A DNA stretch of 64,000 bases from Deltaproteobacteria bacterium (GTDB lineage Bacteria; Lernaellota; Lernaellaia; JACKCT01): positions 248,001-312,000 of the forward strand of contig JACKCT010000003.1 in assembly GCA_020633895.1 (NCBI GenBank), given 5' to 3'. A program made the position numbers and the translations under genes. Below, in pieces: positions 53,935-62,902 of the stretch (the first letter of the stretch is position 1; each line of letters begins with the position of its first letter). A model generated the notes under the pieces. It was not told where the DNA came from and did not search any database. It was given only the letters and a program-made list of their open reading frames with translations.

Positions 53935-56283
53935 ATGGAACTGACCCCCCGCAACGAAGACGTCCATATCTCCGACTATTTGCGCGTCCTGTTCCGGCGC
54001 CGCTACGTCGCCCTGCTTTCGTTTCTGACCGTCTTCGTCTCGGTGGCGATCCACACCTTCCTGGCCACGCCCATCTACGAAGCCTACGGCACCATCCAGA
54101 TCAAGGACCAGAGCAAAAAGAGCCTGCTGTCCGAACTGGTGGACCTGTCCCAGACCAATCCGGTCGCCGCGGAAATCGAAATCCTCAAGAGCCGCTCCCT
54201 GGCCGAGGAGGTGGTGCGTCAGCTCAAGCTCGACACCATCGTCAACGGCTTTCCCTACCAGCCCGGTTGGGACTTCACCGACGTGCAGGTCGGCCGGGCG
54301 CTCAAGGGCGCCGTCTTCACCGTCACGCTCACCGACAGCGACGGCAACTACCGCGTCACCAACAAGGACGGCGAAATCGGACGGGGCAAGCTCAACGAGC
54401 CTTTCGTCTCCACCGACACGTCCGAGAAAAACCGCGTCAGCTTCCTGTTCACCGGCACCGACGCCACGGCCGGCACCTGGTTTCGCTTCCAGCAGCAGCG
54501 CTTTCGCGCCGCCGTGCTCAATGTTCTGAATCGTCTGAACGTCCAGCAGGTCGGCGACAAGACCCAGATCCTACGCATCTACTTCCGCCATCCCAAGCCC
54601 CAGGTCGCGCGGGAAGTCGTCAACGCCATCATCAACACCTACACCCGACGCAACATCGACGAGAACGCCCGCGAGGCCCGGGAGACGCTGAAATTCATCG
54701 AGGGACAGAGGGAGTTGGTGCAGTCCAAGCTCTCCGAGTCCGAGGGGAATCTGCGGGATTACAAGGCCGAGCACGGCATCATGAGCCTCTCCGAAGAGGC
54801 GACGACGGTCATCCAGCAGTACTCCAAATTCGCCGTCGAGCAGGCCAACATCCAGATCGAAAAGCAGCACTACGCCTCCATCCTCGCCGCCGTCAAAGCC
54901 GGAAGCGAGGCGGATTTCGGACTGCCTTCGATCAATCTGGAAAACTCCGTGCTCTCGAATATGAGCCTGACCCTCGCGGAGCTACAGGCCAAGCGCCAGG
55001 AACTGCTCGCCGACCTGACGCCTTCCCATCCGGACGTGATGGCCATCGACGCCCAGATCCACGAGGTCAAGGCCAAGATCGCCGACGTCCTTTCCTCGAC
55101 GATCACCACCCTCTCGGCCCGCGAGAAGAAACTGGCCGGTGTCCTGGATGAAATCGGCGAGTCCCTGCGCGGCCTGCCCGACAAGGAGCGCGACCTGGCC
55201 GAGTTGGTCCGCGCCCGGCAGGTCAACAGCGAGATCTACACCTTCCTGCTGCAAAAACGCGAAGAGGCGCGCATCACCGAGGCGTCGACCATCGGCAACA
55301 TCCGAACCATCGACGACGCCGAACTGCCGCTGCAACCCATCTCGCCCAACACCCGCCTGAACATGATGCTCGGTTTCGTCGCCGGCATCCTGCTGGGCAT
55401 CGCGGTAGCGTTTTTCCTGGAATTCATCGACGACTCGCTCAAGTCCACCGACGAGGTCGAGCGCTTCGTGCGCCAGCCGATCTACGGCGTCATCCCACGC
55501 ATCCCCGAGTCGAAGGTCATCGAGGATCCCGACCTGCCCTCACCCGCGTCGGCCAATCTCGTCACCGCCCATTCGCCCAAATCGCCGATCTCCGAGGCGT
55601 TCCGAACGCTGCGCACCAACATCCATTTCGCCCATCCCGGTCAGCCGACCACGGAAATCCTCATCACCTCCGCCAGCCCCTCGGAAGGCAAGAGCACCAT
55701 CGTCGCCAACCTGGCGCTGACCATCGCCAACACCGGCAAGAAGACGCTGATCGTCGACTGCGACCTGCGCAAACCCAACGTGCATAACTTCTTCGAACTG
55801 AGCCGCGATCCGGGCCTGACGACGATCGTCACCGGCGAGAAGCCCTGGAAGGACGTCGTCCTGCCCACGCAGATCGAAAACCTCTTCGTCATCCCCTCCG
55901 GGCCCATTCCGCCCAACCCGACGGAACTGCTCGAATCCCAGGCCATGCGCGATCTGGTCGATGATTTCCGCGCCAATTTCGACATGATCCTGATCGACTC
56001 GCCGCCCGTCGTGCCCGTCACCGACGCGGCGATCCTGTCCAGCTACGTGAAAAACACGCTGATGGTCGTCGAACTCGGCCGCTCCCGCGCGTCCGTCGTC
56101 AACCGCGCCATCGATCTGCTGGGCAAGGTCAACACCAAGCTGCTCGGCCTCGTCACCAACAACATCTCCACCGGCTACCGCTACGACTACGGCTACTACA
56201 CCACCTACTACTACTATGCCTCCGACGGCGAACGAAAACGCCGCCGCAAACGCAAAGGCCGCTACGGCTACGGCGGCTACTAG
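53935..56283 (+). CDS. Wzc-type polysaccharide co-polymerase/tyrosine autokinase
   Basis: This 782-aa protein has TM1 near 25-45, a large coiled-coil periplasmic domain, a Pro-rich segment and TM2 (about 470-495). The cytoplasmic BY-kinase domain has Walker A SPSEGKST, Walker A' TLIVDCDLRKP and Walker B FDMILIDSPPV. The C-terminus is a Tyr cluster (YRYDYGYYTTYYYYASDG) followed by a Lys/Arg-rich stretch and GRYGYGGY, the autophosphorylated tail. It controls chain length and export with the Wza-like lipoprotein. No phosphatase or glycosyltransferases are present here. Confidence 0.93.
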   Translation: MELTPRNEDVHISDYLRVLFRRRYVALLSFLTVFVSVAIHTFLATPIYEAYGTIQIKDQSKKSLLSELVDLSQTNPVAAEIEILKSRSLAEEVVRQLKLDTIVNGFPYQPGWDFTDVQVGRALKGAVFTVTLTDSDGNYRVTNKDGEIGRGKLNEPFVSTDTSEKNRVSFLFTGTDATAGTWFRFQQQRFRAAVLNVLNRLNVQQVGDKTQILRIYFRHPKPQVAREVVNAIINTYTRRNIDENAREARETLKFIEGQRELVQSKLSESEGNLRDYKAEHGIMSLSEEATTVIQQYSKFAVEQANIQIEKQHYASILAAVKAGSEADFGLPSINLENSVLSNMSLTLAELQAKRQELLADLTPSHPDVMAIDAQIHEVKAKIADVLSSTITTLSAREKKLAGVLDEIGESLRGLPDKERDLAELVRARQVNSEIYTFLLQKREEARITEASTIGNIRTIDDAELPLQPISPNTRLNMMLGFVAGILLGIAVAFFLEFIDDSLKSTDEVERFVRQPIYGVIPRIPESKVIEDPDLPSPASANLVTAHSPKSPISEAFRTLRTNIHFAHPGQPTTEILITSASPSEGKSTIVANLALTIANTGKKTLIVDCDLRKPNVHNFFELSRDPGLTTIVTGEKPWKDVVLPTQIENLFVIPSGPIPPNPTELLESQAMRDLVDDFRANFDMILIDSPPVVPVTDAAILSSYVKNTLMVVELGRSRASVVNRAIDLLGKVNTKLLGLVTNNISTGYRYDYGYYTTYYYYASDGERKRRRKRKGRYGYGGY

Positions 56284-56332
56284 GCGCGTAGTCGCTTCGC
56301 TCCGACCGACTTTAGAATCGCCTCCGACCCTT

Positions 56333-56699
56333 CAGAGCCGCGACCTGCAGGGAGCGGGTTGGTCCGACATGAAAAACGACAACGACGTTCCCGCGATGTC
56401 CGAGCCGCGAGCCGTAGCGAGCGGGTGACGTTGACGTTGTTAGTAGGAGGTCTAACTCCGGTGTCCGACAGAGCCGCGCGCAGCTTGCCATGCCGTAGCC
56501 TTGGCGTAGGCTGGTGAGCAAGCGGTCCAAATCGTTTGATGAGTCGAACTGCTCGACGATCCCGCGCTGATCCACCTTCGCCAAAGGCTACGGCGGACAG
56601 GCAGCTTGGGGCTCTGCTTCGGCGGGATCGTTGCGATCAACATTCGAGTTTGACCCCTCACTACCGTTCGGGGCTCTGACGGATTGGTCGGGGCTCTGA
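56333..56699. repeat. Composite intergenic repeat array, CAGAGCCCC family
   Basis: This is at least four unit ends within 367 bp: CAGAGCCGCGACCTGCAGGG at 56333, GGGGCTCTG near 56609, the conserved 37-bp right end at 56643-56679, and a further GGGGCTCTG to 56698. Two copies of a CGCCAAGGCTACGG-type motif lie near 56495 (minus) and 56575 (plus). It accounts for the 498-bp gap between wzc-like and rplS, and has no coding capacity. Confidence 0.75.
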
Positions 56700-56725
56700 C
56701 AGACTCTCTTTCTACGCACAACCAC

Positions 56726-56753
56726 AAAAAAACCGGCCTTGAGGCCGGTTTTT
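56726..56753 (-). terminator. Rho-independent terminator of rplS
   Basis: AAAAACCGGCC/GGCCGGTTTTT form an 11-bp stem with a 4-nt loop and A/T tracts on both sides, 29 nt beyond the rplS stop on the minus strand. It may be bidirectional. Confidence 0.85.
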
Positions 56754-56781
56754 AGCGTTTGATCGTTTGTTGCCTTGCGGG

Positions 56782-57129
56782 CTATTGCATGCGCTTCTCG
56801 CGGATGCGGGCGGCCTTGCCGCGGCGCTTGCGCAGGTAGTAGATCTTCGCCCGACGCACCCGGCCGTGGCTGACGACCTCCACCTTCTCCACATTCGGCG
56901 AGTAGAAGGGGAAGATGCGCTCCACGCCCACGCCGTAGCTGACCTTGCGCACGCGGAACGAACCCCGGTGGCCCCGATTGCGGATGCCCAGCACCACGCC
57001 TTCGAAAACCTGCACGCGGGTCTTCTCGCCCTCTTTGATCTTCACATGCACGCGAACCGTGTCGCCGGCGCCGAATTGCGGCATCTCCGGTTTTTCGTGG
57101 GCTCGCTCGAAAAGTTCAATCGTGTTCAT
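56782..57129 (-). CDS. rplS: 50S ribosomal protein L19
   Basis: The 115-aa product is a full-length bL19 with [74 protein letters not shown] and [13 protein letters not shown]. It sits at the 30S-50S interface. It is usually the last gene of rpsP-rimM-trmD-rplS; here it is alone with its own promoter (57156-57184) and terminator. Confidence 0.97.
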   Translation of the reverse strand: MNTIELFERAHEKPEMPQFGAGDTVRVHVKIKEGEKTRVQVFEGVVLGIRNRGHRGSFRVRKVSYGVGVERIFPFYSPNVEKVEVVSHGRVRRAKIYYLRKRRGKAARIREKRMQ

Positions 57130-57155
57130 GGCGTCACTCCGTCACAGAGCGCGGG

Positions 57156-57184
57156 GTTATAGGGGAATTCCCCGCCCTTGTCAA
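57156..57184 (-). promoter_or_regulatory. Strong rplS promoter with palindromic spacer
   Basis: On the minus strand TTGACA (57184-57179), a 17-bp spacer and TATAAC (57161-57156) form a near-consensus promoter. The spacer contains the 12-bp perfect palindrome GGGGAATTCCCC (57162-57173). The leader is about 20 nt. Confidence 0.75.
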
Positions 57185-57292
57185 CGACCCTCCCCCGCCC
57201 GAAAGCCCCCGGCGCAGCCTCTGACGCATCGCAGCGAAACGGACTCGCCAGTCCGCCCGAGCGGACAAAATCCGCCTTTTTCGTCATTATCG

Positions 57293-57322
57293 TTGACAGC
57301 CGGTCAGTGACGGATTTATGAA
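57293..57322 (+). promoter_or_regulatory. Possible plsC promoter
   Basis: TTGACA (57293) and TATGAA (57317) are separated by 18 bp. The leader to ATG 57414 is about 85 nt. Confidence 0.5.
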
Positions 57323-57413
57323 AGAGTCGTGACGGTGCTCCAAATTCGTGCACTCGCTTGCATCGGGTATGGCGGATTCGTTTTTACCGCGGCACGGCGA
57401 AAGGGGCCTAGAT

Positions 57414-58316
57414 ATGGGCAAAACCGCGTCCAAGGAGCCGGGGGGCAAGCGCGTCAAGCGGCCCCGCTTCCACATCATCGACAACGCGCCCGGAGCCGAA
57501 TGGCGACGGGTTAACCTCAAAAAACTGCGCTCCCGCGTCGAGGCCCAGGTGGAGGCCAAGCGCCAATCCCGGCTGCGACGCACCTTCAACTGGCGTTCGA
57601 TCTACCTGGTGCCGGTGCTCATCGCCTGGACCGGCCTGCTGTGCATCCCGGCGATTTTCTCCGTCATTTTCCTGCGCAAAACCAACGCCTACGACCGTGT
57701 CGAGCAGCTTTGGACCCGGTCGGTCCATGCCCTGGCCGGCGCGCGCATTCAAGTCTCCGGCGCCGAACACCTCGACCCGACGCGCACCTACATCATCCTG
57801 TCCAACCATGCCAGCCATCTGGATATCACCGCGCTGATTCAGACCACGACCATGCCGATCCGCTTCTTCGCGCGGGAAAACCTGTTCAAGATTCCGCTGT
57901 TCGGGTGGTATTTGTCGATGACCGGACACATTCCCATTGACCGGCACAAAGGCGCGACGAATTTCGACAAATTGCGCACCGATTGCGAGAAGCTGGTGGC
58001 GCGAAGGCACTCGATCCTCGTCTTCCCCGAAGGCACGAGGAGCCTGACCACCGAAATGCTGCCGTTCAAAAAGGGCGCGTTCCACGTCGCCCAGCAGCTC
58101 GGCTTCCCGATCCTGCCGGTGAGCATCCACGGCTCGCATCACTGCCACCCGGCCAAGACGTACATCTTCCGCAAGGGCGAAATCCGCCTGACCTTCCACG
58201 AGCCCATCGATCCCAACGGATGCGACGTCGAAACCCTCGTCACCCGCACCCGCGCCGTGATCGCCTCGGGCCTGGTCGACGAGGCGCCGGACCTGCGCCA
58301 TGTGGTGAACGGCTAA
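57414..58316 (+). CDS. plsC: 1-acyl-sn-glycerol-3-phosphate acyltransferase
   Basis: ATG 57414 is preceded by AAGGGG; upstream in-frame starts are rejected. The 300-aa product has a basic N-terminal extension of about 60 residues, a TM (IYLVPVLIAWTGLLCIPAIF) and the PlsC domain: catalytic NHASHLD at 131-137, RFFARENLFKIPLFGWYL, IPIDR, and the phosphate-binding FPEGTRS. It makes phosphatidic acid from lysophosphatidate at the inner membrane. The stop overlaps the convergent glycerate kinase stop by 4 nt. Confidence 0.9.
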   Translation: MGKTASKEPGGKRVKRPRFHIIDNAPGAEWRRVNLKKLRSRVEAQVEAKRQSRLRRTFNWRSIYLVPVLIAWTGLLCIPAIFSVIFLRKTNAYDRVEQLWTRSVHALAGARIQVSGAEHLDPTRTYIILSNHASHLDITALIQTTTMPIRFFARENLFKIPLFGWYLSMTGHIPIDRHKGATNFDKLRTDCEKLVARRHSILVFPEGTRSLTTEMLPFKKGAFHVAQQLGFPILPVSIHGSHHCHPAKTYIFRKGEIRLTFHEPIDPNGCDVETLVTRTRAVIASGLVDEAPDLRHVVNG

Positions 58317-59659
58317 GCGGGCGCCGCGCCGACGATCACCACCAAATCCATGACATTCGTCCCCGTCTCGCGCGTCGGGATCTGGTCGCCCAAGTCGCGG
58401 AAGAAGCGCGCGGTGTCGTGCGCGGCGAGGATATGGTCCGCGTCCAGATTCGCGGCGGCCGCACGACGAATCGTGTCGGGTCCGGCAAAAGCGCCCATCG
58501 CGCCGGAGTTGCCGTCGTCCCCGTCCGTCCCAACGCACGCCGCCGCCCATTCGCCCTCGCCCAGTTCCATCGCCAGACGCAACGCCAATTCGTGACTGCG
58601 TCCGCCTTGTCCGTGCTCGGACTCAATGGCCACGGTGGATTCCCCTCCGGCCACCAGCGCCGCCGGAGCCCCCGCATGCTGCTCCGACCACAACCGCCAC
58701 ACGGCCCCCAAGCGTGCCGCCACTTCTTCCACCGACCCGACGAAGGGCGTATCCATCACCAGCACGCCGGCGCCTTGCGCTTCGAGGGCGTTCGCCGCGG
58801 CCCGAACCGCCGCCGCGTTGTCGGCGAGGATGTGGAAGTCCTCGGGAGGCGGCATCGCGCCGTCTTCGTCGTCCCGCTCCTCTCCCCGCTCGCGCAGGGT
58901 GCGTCGGACCACGTCCCACTCCTCGGAGGTGAGCACATCGATCAGTCGCGGATGGGCGTCCAGGGCCGCGTCCAGTTCGCTCTCCAAGTCGGCATGCAGC
59001 ACCGTCGGACCGGAGCCGATATCCTCCGGTCGATTGCCGGGCACGTCGGAGACTGCGAGCGTCACCACCCGCGCCGGGGCCGCCAGCCGCGCCAGCTCCC
59101 CGCCTTTGACCAGCGACAACGCGCGACGCACGGCATTGATGGCGTCGATCGGCGCTCCACTGCGCACCAGGGCGTCGACGATCGCGCTTTTACGATCCCG
59201 CTCCAGGCCGCCGATCGGCGCGGACATCAGGGCCGACGCCCCGCCGGTCAGCGCCGCCAGCAGGAAGGTGCGTTCGTTGGCGTATCCGCGCACGAACTCG
59301 ATCAGCTCGCCTGTCGAGTCGAACGACGCGTCCCCCGGCACCGGATGATCGCCCGGCAAAACGCGCACGCGCTCCACGCTCGCCCCCGCCGCTTTCTCCT
59401 TGGGCGCGATCACGACACCCGCCGCCAAGCGCTCGCCGAACATCTCGGACAACGCCGCCGCCATGGGAATCACCGCCTTGCCCGCGCCGACGAGCACGAC
59501 GTTTTCATACCCGGTCAGGTCATAGGCCGCGCCGCCCACATGCAGCGCCCCATCCACGAAACGCACGCCATCCGTCACCGCCTGCCTCGCGTGGACCGCC
59601 GCCAGAGCCGCGTCCACCGCGCCGTTGAGCGACGAGCGATCCGGACGTTGCGACGTCAT
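58313..59659 (-). CDS. Glycerate 2-kinase, MOFRL/GckA type
   Basis: The ATG at 59659 overlaps the upstream stop (ATGA). The 448-aa enzyme shows VVLVGAGKAVIPMA, LPGDHPVPGDASFDSTGELI, LTGGASALMSAPIGGL, NAVRRALSLVKGGELAR, SDVPGNRPEDIGSGPT and the C-terminal MOFRL domain with CVGTDGDDGNSGAMGAF. It phosphorylates D-glycerate to 2-phosphoglycerate, linking glycerate, serine-cycle or hydroxypyruvate catabolism to glycolysis. It lies downstream of a lipoprotein, a GH43-like gene and an aquaporin. Confidence 0.9.
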   Translation of the reverse strand: MTSQRPDRSSLNGAVDAALAAVHARQAVTDGVRFVDGALHVGGAAYDLTGYENVVLVGAGKAVIPMAAALSEMFGERLAAGVVIAPKEKAAGASVERVRVLPGDHPVPGDASFDSTGELIEFVRGYANERTFLLAALTGGASALMSAPIGGLERDRKSAIVDALVRSGAPIDAINAVRRALSLVKGGELARLAAPARVVTLAVSDVPGNRPEDIGSGPTVLHADLESELDAALDAHPRLIDVLTSEEWDVVRRTLRERGEERDDEDGAMPPPEDFHILADNAAAVRAAANALEAQGAGVLVMDTPFVGSVEEVAARLGAVWRLWSEQHAGAPAALVAGGESTVAIESEHGQGGRSHELALRLAMELGEGEWAAACVGTDGDDGNSGAMGAFAGPDTIRRAAAANLDADHILAAHDTARFFRDLGDQIPTRETGTNVMDLVVIVGAAPA

Positions 59660-61860
59660 GGCGCGACTCCCGTGTCGCAGGACGCACCCGTTGCACGCCA
59701 AGCCAGCGCCGTGCCCTGCCCGTCATCGATGAAGTCGTAGTAACGTCCCAGCCAAAACGGCACCGTCAGATCCGTGAACATCAAATGCCCCCGCCCTTCG
59801 TTGGACCCGTAATCCCGCTTGAGATTGTGCGGCGAAAAATGCCAGATCAGGTCATGGGGAACGCGCTTGCCCACCGGCAGCGGCGCCCGCGAGACGACCT
59901 CGAAATCCGGGTCCACGCCCGGCCCCGGAATCTCGATGGGCCCCAGTTCAATGCCCGCCTCGCACGCGTCGATTTCGTCCTGCGTCGGCCCTTCCGGCTC
60001 ATAGCCCGGCAGGGGGTTCGTGATGAAGTCGGTGCTGTACTTGCGCTTGGGATCGAGGGGATGGTCCGGATGCTGGATGTAGCCCGACAATTCCTCCACC
60101 GCCCAATCCACATAGTCGCCGACGAGCGGGTCGACACTCGCGTCCATCACGGCGCCGTAGGTCAGGCCGAAGTAGGCGTTGTTGTCCGTGGCGAAGAGTT
60201 TGTTTTTAAATTCCTCGAGCAGCGTCCGCCGCAGAGCCGGAGCCAAAGCGTCGTCGTCCACGCGCGCCAGAGCGGCGTAGAGAATCGGATGGATCAGATC
60301 GCCGCCGATCCACGAATTGCAGAAGATGGGCAGGTAAAACGACCCCGCGGTGTTAAGCACGGCCAAGCCGTCGATTTCGTCGACGAGCGCGCTGTCGATC
60401 CAGTCCAAATATTGTTGGTCGCCTGTCGCGTGGTAGGCAAACAGGGCGTAGTTGAGCAGGAAGCCCACGTCGCCGCCGCGATGGGAAACGAAGTAGATGA
60501 AGTCGATGGGCGCGTCGCCGTTACCGGCCAGGCGATTGCCCAAAGCCAACAGCTTGCCGAGAAATCCCTTGGCCGACGCGTCCAAGTCGTAGTCCGGGTC
60601 CACTTCCGTCGGCAGCGTGTCGGGGCAGCCTTCGATAAACGAGCCCGTGTCCGCGTCCGGCGGAGGGATGGCCTCCTGCACATAGCCGATGAGCGTACCC
60701 ACCTCGGACAAATCGATGTCGTCCGGATCGGGATGGAACGCGCTCGCGTTGGTCAGATATTGCACCGCCGCCCGGCCCAAGGGGCTGTCGGTCAGATTGG
60801 TAATGCGCAGTTTTTTGTGGCGCTTCAAAAAGCATGTCACGTTTTGCGCAATCTCGTCGGCCAACGCCGAATCTTCCTCGCGCAACAAATCGAACGCCAT
60901 CTGCTGCCCCATCAGCGCGCCTGAATAGGCGTCCAGGCTGGGGCTGCCTTCCATCATGGGCGTAGTGTTGTAAGGCGTTTCGTCGATGGTCACGCCTTCG
61001 TGGTAGTAGTCGGGGATGAGCTCGTAGCGCGCCGGATCGACGGTGTAGATGACGTGGTTGCTGCGCTCCTTGTAGGTACGCAGGTTGTATTCGGGATGGT
61101 GGGGTGGGATCGAAACGCCCTGGTCGAGCATGGCGGCGGTGGCGCGGACCATGTACCCCGGCACCCCGGTGACGCGCCAGTTGTTGAGCTGTTTTTCGAG
61201 CGTCGCGACCATGCGCGCGTAGTCGGCGTCGGTGCCCGTCACGGCGTACCGCAACGACGCGGCCATGAGCTGATAACCCATGTAAAACGCCCCGTCGCCC
61301 CAGTCCTGATGCTCGTCGAAATTCGCCGGATCGGACCAGACCGCCTCGTCGGCGCCCGGCTCGATGCCCGTGATCGTCTCGAAATTCAGGCCGCTGTTTT
61401 CGCTTTGGTAGTAGAGGTCGTGGTAGCGGTCCAGATAGTAGATGCGCTCAAGCCACGCCGGAGGGTCGTCCGCGAATTCCCCCTCGCCCGTGTCATAGAT
61501 CGCGCACTCTTTCAGAACACCGCCGACGCACTGCGTTTGGGCGATGACGGCGCAGGACTCCACGCCGTTCGGTAAAATCGACGCCGTGCCTTCCAGCAAG
61601 GCCTCGACCTTCAGGCCGTCGTCCGTGTCATCGTCGGTCGTGTCGTCATCCGCCGTGTCGTCGTCACTTGTGTCGTCATCATCGGTGGAATCGTCATCGT
61701 CGCCGGTGTCGTCATCCGACGTGTCGTCGTCCGTGTCGTCGTCCGACGCGTCATCGTCAATACTCGAAGTGTCGTTGTCGTCATCGTCGTCGCCGCCGCA
61801 GGACGGCAACCCGAATGCGATTAAAGTGAGAACGACAAACGCAAAGATCCATCGGCGCAT
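59656..61860 (-). CDS. Large Asp-rich lipoprotein, probable alpha/alpha-toroid
   Basis: The 734-aa product has lipobox LPSC (Cys21), a 60-residue linker of DDDT/DDDS/DDDA units, then a helical domain with aromatic-rich hairpins: DGAFYMGYQLMAASLRYAVT, GVPGYMVRATAAML, VGFLLNYALFAYHATG, WIGGDLIHPILYAALARV. This looks like an (alpha/alpha) toroid as in many glycosidases and lyases, but no catalytic pair can be assigned. A TATAAT at 61932-61927 (minus) may give it its own promoter. Its stop overlaps the glycerate kinase start. Confidence 0.75.
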   Translation of the reverse strand: MRRWIFAFVVLTLIAFGLPSCGGDDDDDNDTSSIDDDASDDDTDDDTSDDDTGDDDDSTDDDDTSDDDTADDDTTDDDTDDGLKVEALLEGTASILPNGVESCAVIAQTQCVGGVLKECAIYDTGEGEFADDPPAWLERIYYLDRYHDLYYQSENSGLNFETITGIEPGADEAVWSDPANFDEHQDWGDGAFYMGYQLMAASLRYAVTGTDADYARMVATLEKQLNNWRVTGVPGYMVRATAAMLDQGVSIPPHHPEYNLRTYKERSNHVIYTVDPARYELIPDYYHEGVTIDETPYNTTPMMEGSPSLDAYSGALMGQQMAFDLLREEDSALADEIAQNVTCFLKRHKKLRITNLTDSPLGRAAVQYLTNASAFHPDPDDIDLSEVGTLIGYVQEAIPPPDADTGSFIEGCPDTLPTEVDPDYDLDASAKGFLGKLLALGNRLAGNGDAPIDFIYFVSHRGGDVGFLLNYALFAYHATGDQQYLDWIDSALVDEIDGLAVLNTAGSFYLPIFCNSWIGGDLIHPILYAALARVDDDALAPALRRTLLEEFKNKLFATDNNAYFGLTYGAVMDASVDPLVGDYVDWAVEELSGYIQHPDHPLDPKRKYSTDFITNPLPGYEPEGPTQDEIDACEAGIELGPIEIPGPGVDPDFEVVSRAPLPVGKRVPHDLIWHFSPHNLKRDYGSNEGRGHLMFTDLTVPFWLGRYYDFIDDGQGTALAWRATGASCDTGVAP
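61616..61795 (-). repeat. In-frame Asp-coding repeat in the lipoprotein gene
   Basis: This 180-bp GAC/GAT-rich tract encodes DDD units separated by single S, T, A or G residues. Similar tracts lie at about 25091-25132, 27834-27945, 38595-38745 and 16935-17075, inside other lipoprotein genes. Confidence 0.8.
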
Positions 61861-61964
61861 ACAATGTTCCTTAAAGCGGAGGGCACGACGCGCCCAATCA
61901 CGCGTCGCAATTCTTCATTGGAAGGCATTATAGCCAATGGCACGCGGGCTTTCGATCCCCGCCG

Positions 61965-62900
61965 CTAGGGCTGCGTCTCGACGGATCCCGACCGGTCCCA
62001 TCGGGGCTGGGCCAGGCCGATGCGTTCCTTGCCGCGCAGCCAGCCGTCGCGGGCGTTGTAATACAACCGGACGTCACCGCCGTATTCGACGATGTCCATG
62101 GCGTAGACGAACGCCTCTTTCCATCCCGGCTCGGGTGCGAGGATCGGCTCATCTCCCACCGGGTCCCAGACCAGGCCGTCGGTGGATTCGAGCAGATGGA
62201 TCTCGGAGCGGCTGCGTCCCGCCTCGTCCTTGAAGATGCCGTTGTTGAAGGCCAGCCACGGCATGCCCCCTTTCGGCGGACGCACCTTGATCGACCCGGC
62301 GCCCAGCGAGCGCCAGTAGTAGCGCTCCGACGGCCCGATCAGGGGGCTGGGCCATTTGTAATACGGCCCGGTGATGCGGTCCGCCTCCGCCACGCCGATG
62401 TACACCGGCTCCCAATACAGGCAGTCCCACAGCCACACATACGCCGCGGAAAAATACAGCCGGTAGTAGCCGCCCGCGTCCACAAGGCACGGATTGCCGT
62501 TGGTGCGAATCACCCGGCCTTCCCATGGCAGGCTGGGCTGGAGCACGTCGATCGGGTCCGTCCAACGCACCAGATCGTCGGAGAAACGATAGGAGATGCA
62601 ACTGCGGCCCAGGGGAATCGTCAAACGCTCATAGAAGAGATGGAAACCGTCCTGCACATAGCAAAACGGCCGGATGCCGGAAAACAGTTCTCCGCCGAAA
62701 GACCGCCATTCCAGGCCGTCGTCGGACACATACTGATGCAGCACGTTCACGGCATTGGCGAACATATGCCATTTGCCGTCGGGAGTGACATCGGGCGCGA
62801 GCACGCACGGATCGGCGATCAGCCATGTCCCCGGCGGCGGATCGATCAGCGGGTTTTTCGGATGATCCGTCCAGCGGGCGGTGCGCCAATCCCGGGACAT
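61965..62900 (-). CDS. GH43/GH130-like five-bladed propeller protein
   Basis: The ATG at 62900 begins SRDWRTARWTDHPKNPLIDP, 2 nt after the aquaporin stop; a longer frame through the aquaporin gene is rejected. The 311-aa product has propeller blades with the ADPCVLAPD motif typical of GH43 N-termini, HMFANAVNVLHQYVSDDG, WEGRVIRTNGNPCLVDAGGY, WEPVYIGVAEADRITGPYY and YAMDIVEYGGDVRLYYNARD. No signal peptide is evident, so it is probably cytoplasmic. Substrate unknown. Confidence 0.8.
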   Translation of the reverse strand: MSRDWRTARWTDHPKNPLIDPPPGTWLIADPCVLAPDVTPDGKWHMFANAVNVLHQYVSDDGLEWRSFGGELFSGIRPFCYVQDGFHLFYERLTIPLGRSCISYRFSDDLVRWTDPIDVLQPSLPWEGRVIRTNGNPCLVDAGGYYRLYFSAAYVWLWDCLYWEPVYIGVAEADRITGPYYKWPSPLIGPSERYYWRSLGAGSIKVRPPKGGMPWLAFNNGIFKDEAGRSRSEIHLLESTDGLVWDPVGDEPILAPEPGWKEAFVYAMDIVEYGGDVRLYYNARDGWLRGKERIGLAQPRWDRSGSVETQP

Positions 62901-62902
62901 TG

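Noticed and set aside
56452-56727. Short minus-strand frame with SEPRTVVRGQTR, also seen at 24743-24928
   Set aside because: The similarity is caused by the intergenic repeat itself, not by a conserved protein.
57130-57413. Possible tRNA or riboswitch between rplS and plsC
   Set aside because: No cloverleaf or known aptamer core was found; two promoters explain the region.
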